Positions 62,974 through 64,000 of a stretch of 64,000 nt of DNA are shown here, piece by piece. Position numbers and translations under genes: made by a program. The stretch spans positions 682,001-746,000 of the forward strand of contig CAWGFN010000001.1 of the NCBI GenBank assembly GCA_963821885.1, written 5' to 3'. Each line of letters begins with the position of its first letter. Within the stretch, counting starts at the first letter, position 1. The notes beneath the pieces are model-generated. The model made no database searches, was not told the origin of the DNA, and was given only the letters and a program-made list of their open reading frames with translations. This stretch comes from Oleiagrimonas sp963821885 (GTDB lineage Bacteria; Pseudomonadota; Gammaproteobacteria; Xanthomonadales; Rhodanobacteraceae).

Positions 62974-64000
62974 TCAGGCCGGCGGCGCGTTCTGCACCTG
63001 GATCGCGCCCAGGCCCAGGGACTTGTTGCGCGGCCGCAGCGACAACCGGCCCGCCGCGTTGCGCGCGATGGCGCGATAGCGCGCGGCGAGATCCGAATCG
63101 GGCATGGCCGCCACCGTCGGCGTGCCGCCGTCGGCCTGCTCGCGGATGCGGATGTCCAGCGGCAGGCTGCCCAGCACCGGCACGTCGTACTGTTCGCTCA
63201 TGCGCGCCGCGCCGCCCTCGCCGAACACGTGCTCCTCGTGGCCGCAGCTGGAGCACACATGCGTGGCCATGTTCTCCACGATGCCCAGCACGGGAACCTC
63301 GACTTTCTCGAACATCTTCAGTGCCTTGCGCGCATCCAGCAGAGCGATGTCCTGCGGCGTGGTGACGATCACCGCGCCGGCCACCGGCACCTTCTGCGCC
63401 AGGGTCAGCTGGATGTCGCCGGTGCCCGGCGGCAAGTCGACGATCAGGTAATCGAGCGCGTCCCAGCGGGTGTCATTGAGCAACTGGGTCATGGCCTGGG
63501 TGACCATCGGCCCGCGCCAGATCATCGGCGTCTCCTCCTCCACCAGCAGGCCGATCGACATCATCTGCAGGCCGTGCGCGGTCTTGGGCACGATGGACTT
63601 GCCGTCGGGAGAATCCGGACGCCCCTCGACGCCCAGCATGCGCGGCTGGCTGGGGCCGTAGATGTCGGCATCGAGCACGCCCACGCGCGCGCCCTCGGCG
63701 GCCAGCGCCAGGGCCAGGTTGGCGGCCACGGTCGACTTGCCCACGCCGCCCTTGCCCGAGGCCACGGCGATGATGTTCTTGACCCCCGCCTGCGGCGCCA
63801 GCTTGCCCTGCACCTGGTGGGCGTGGATGCGGCTGGTGATCGAGACCACGGCGCTGTCGATGGCGGCATCGGCCTCCAGCGCCTCGCGCGCCGCGCGCGC
63901 CAGCGCCTCGCGCGCGCCGGCCGCCGGATAGCCCAGCTGCAGGTCGACCGACACCCGCGCGCCGTCGACGCCCACGGCACGCACCGCCGGGCCCAGTCCG
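62974..64000 (-). CDS. apbC: Iron-sulfur cluster carrier protein Mrp/ApbC (5' end outside window)
   Basis: 342 residues are visible; the N-terminus lies beyond the right edge and the frame is open to base 64000. The P-loop with the Mrp-type deviant Walker A (VASGKGGVGKSTVAANLALA), IYGPSQPRMLG, VDLPPGTGD and the CxxC of HVCSSCGHEEH, which binds a transferable cluster, are all present. An N-terminal MIP18-like part is partly visible. It delivers Fe-S clusters to apoproteins. Confidence 0.94.
   Translation of the reverse strand, partial: GLGPAVRAVGVDGARVSVDLQLGYPAAGAREALARAAREALEADAAIDSAVVSITSRIHAHQVQGKLAPQAGVKNIIAVASGKGGVGKSTVAANLALALAAEGARVGVLDADIYGPSQPRMLGVEGRPDSPDGKSIVPKTAHGLQMMSIGLLVEEETPMIWRGPMVTQAMTQLLNDTRWDALDYLIVDLPPGTGDIQLTLAQKVPVAGAVIVTTPQDIALLDARKALKMFEKVEVPVLGIVENMATHVCSSCGHEEHVFGEGGAARMSEQYDVPVLGSLPLDIRIREQADGGTPTVAAMPDSDLAARYRAIARNAAGRLSLRPRNKSLGLGAIQVQNAPPA

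Overview
The window is about 64 kb of very GC-rich, densely coded bacterial chromosome with no rRNA, tRNA, CRISPR array, insertion sequence or phage gene that I can recognise. Gene content and order point to a gammaproteobacterium of the Xanthomonadales (Lysobacterales). The main signs are the block aroC-asd-fimV-truA-trpF-lysR-trpB-trpA-accD, the pair mrp-dcd, a Zur/gltX neighbourhood and FimV with a LysM domain. The species cannot be named from sequence alone.

Layout. 1-5.4 kb: an OPT-family transporter (cut by the left edge), a membrane GGDEF/EAL c-di-GMP protein and a TenA/diiron-oxidase-like protein, all on the minus strand. 5.7-10.2 kb: a methionine-sulfoxide repair and envelope stretch on the plus strand (lipoprotein MsrA, SH3-domain protein, YhhQ, MsrB-MsrA, DUF3429). 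10.2-17.3 kb: a MctP-like symporter with its DUF3311 partner, a GNAT enzyme, an 812-residue secreted protein with calcium-type repeats, DUF1543, an esterase-like lipoprotein and YjdM. 17.5-30.3 kb: scattered histidine-utilisation genes (hutU with a divergent TetR regulator, hutF, hutI) interleaved with UvrA2, a frameshifted phosphodiesterase, SulP and a ClC channel. 30.3-35.1 kb: GMC oxidoreductase, ribosomal protein THX, a Zur-box-controlled MerC-like protein, Zur and gltX. 35.3-37.7 kb: a receiver-like protein and an AraC regulator. 37.9-50.2 kb: accD, trpA, trpB, a PAS-GAF-GGDEF protein, LysR, trpF, truA, fimV, asd and aroC. 50.3-64 kb: prmB, psd, MltD-like transglycosylase, GreB, a sulfotransferase, rimO, a TPR-GGDEF protein, a HIT protein, a lipoprotein, dcd and mrp (cut by the right edge).

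The genes serve housekeeping (translation, tryptophan/chorismate/aspartate-family synthesis, lipid synthesis), oxidative repair of proteins, histidine breakdown by the HutF route, zinc homeostasis, and cell-pole/c-di-GMP signalling (FimV plus three GGDEF proteins).

Two patterns stand out. First, several conserved genes (gltX three times, rimO once, a phosphodiesterase once) carry what look like single-base insertions. All go in the same direction, which is typical of uncorrected long-read sequence, so those proteins should be read with caution. Second, at least six genes have a -10-like hexamer ending 6 or 7 bases before the ATG and no usable Shine-Dalgarno, which suggests leaderless mRNAs. 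I found no convincing wholly new system. The best candidates for new biology are the TetR operator overlapping its own start codon, the Zur-controlled MerC homologue, and the secreted 812-residue protein.
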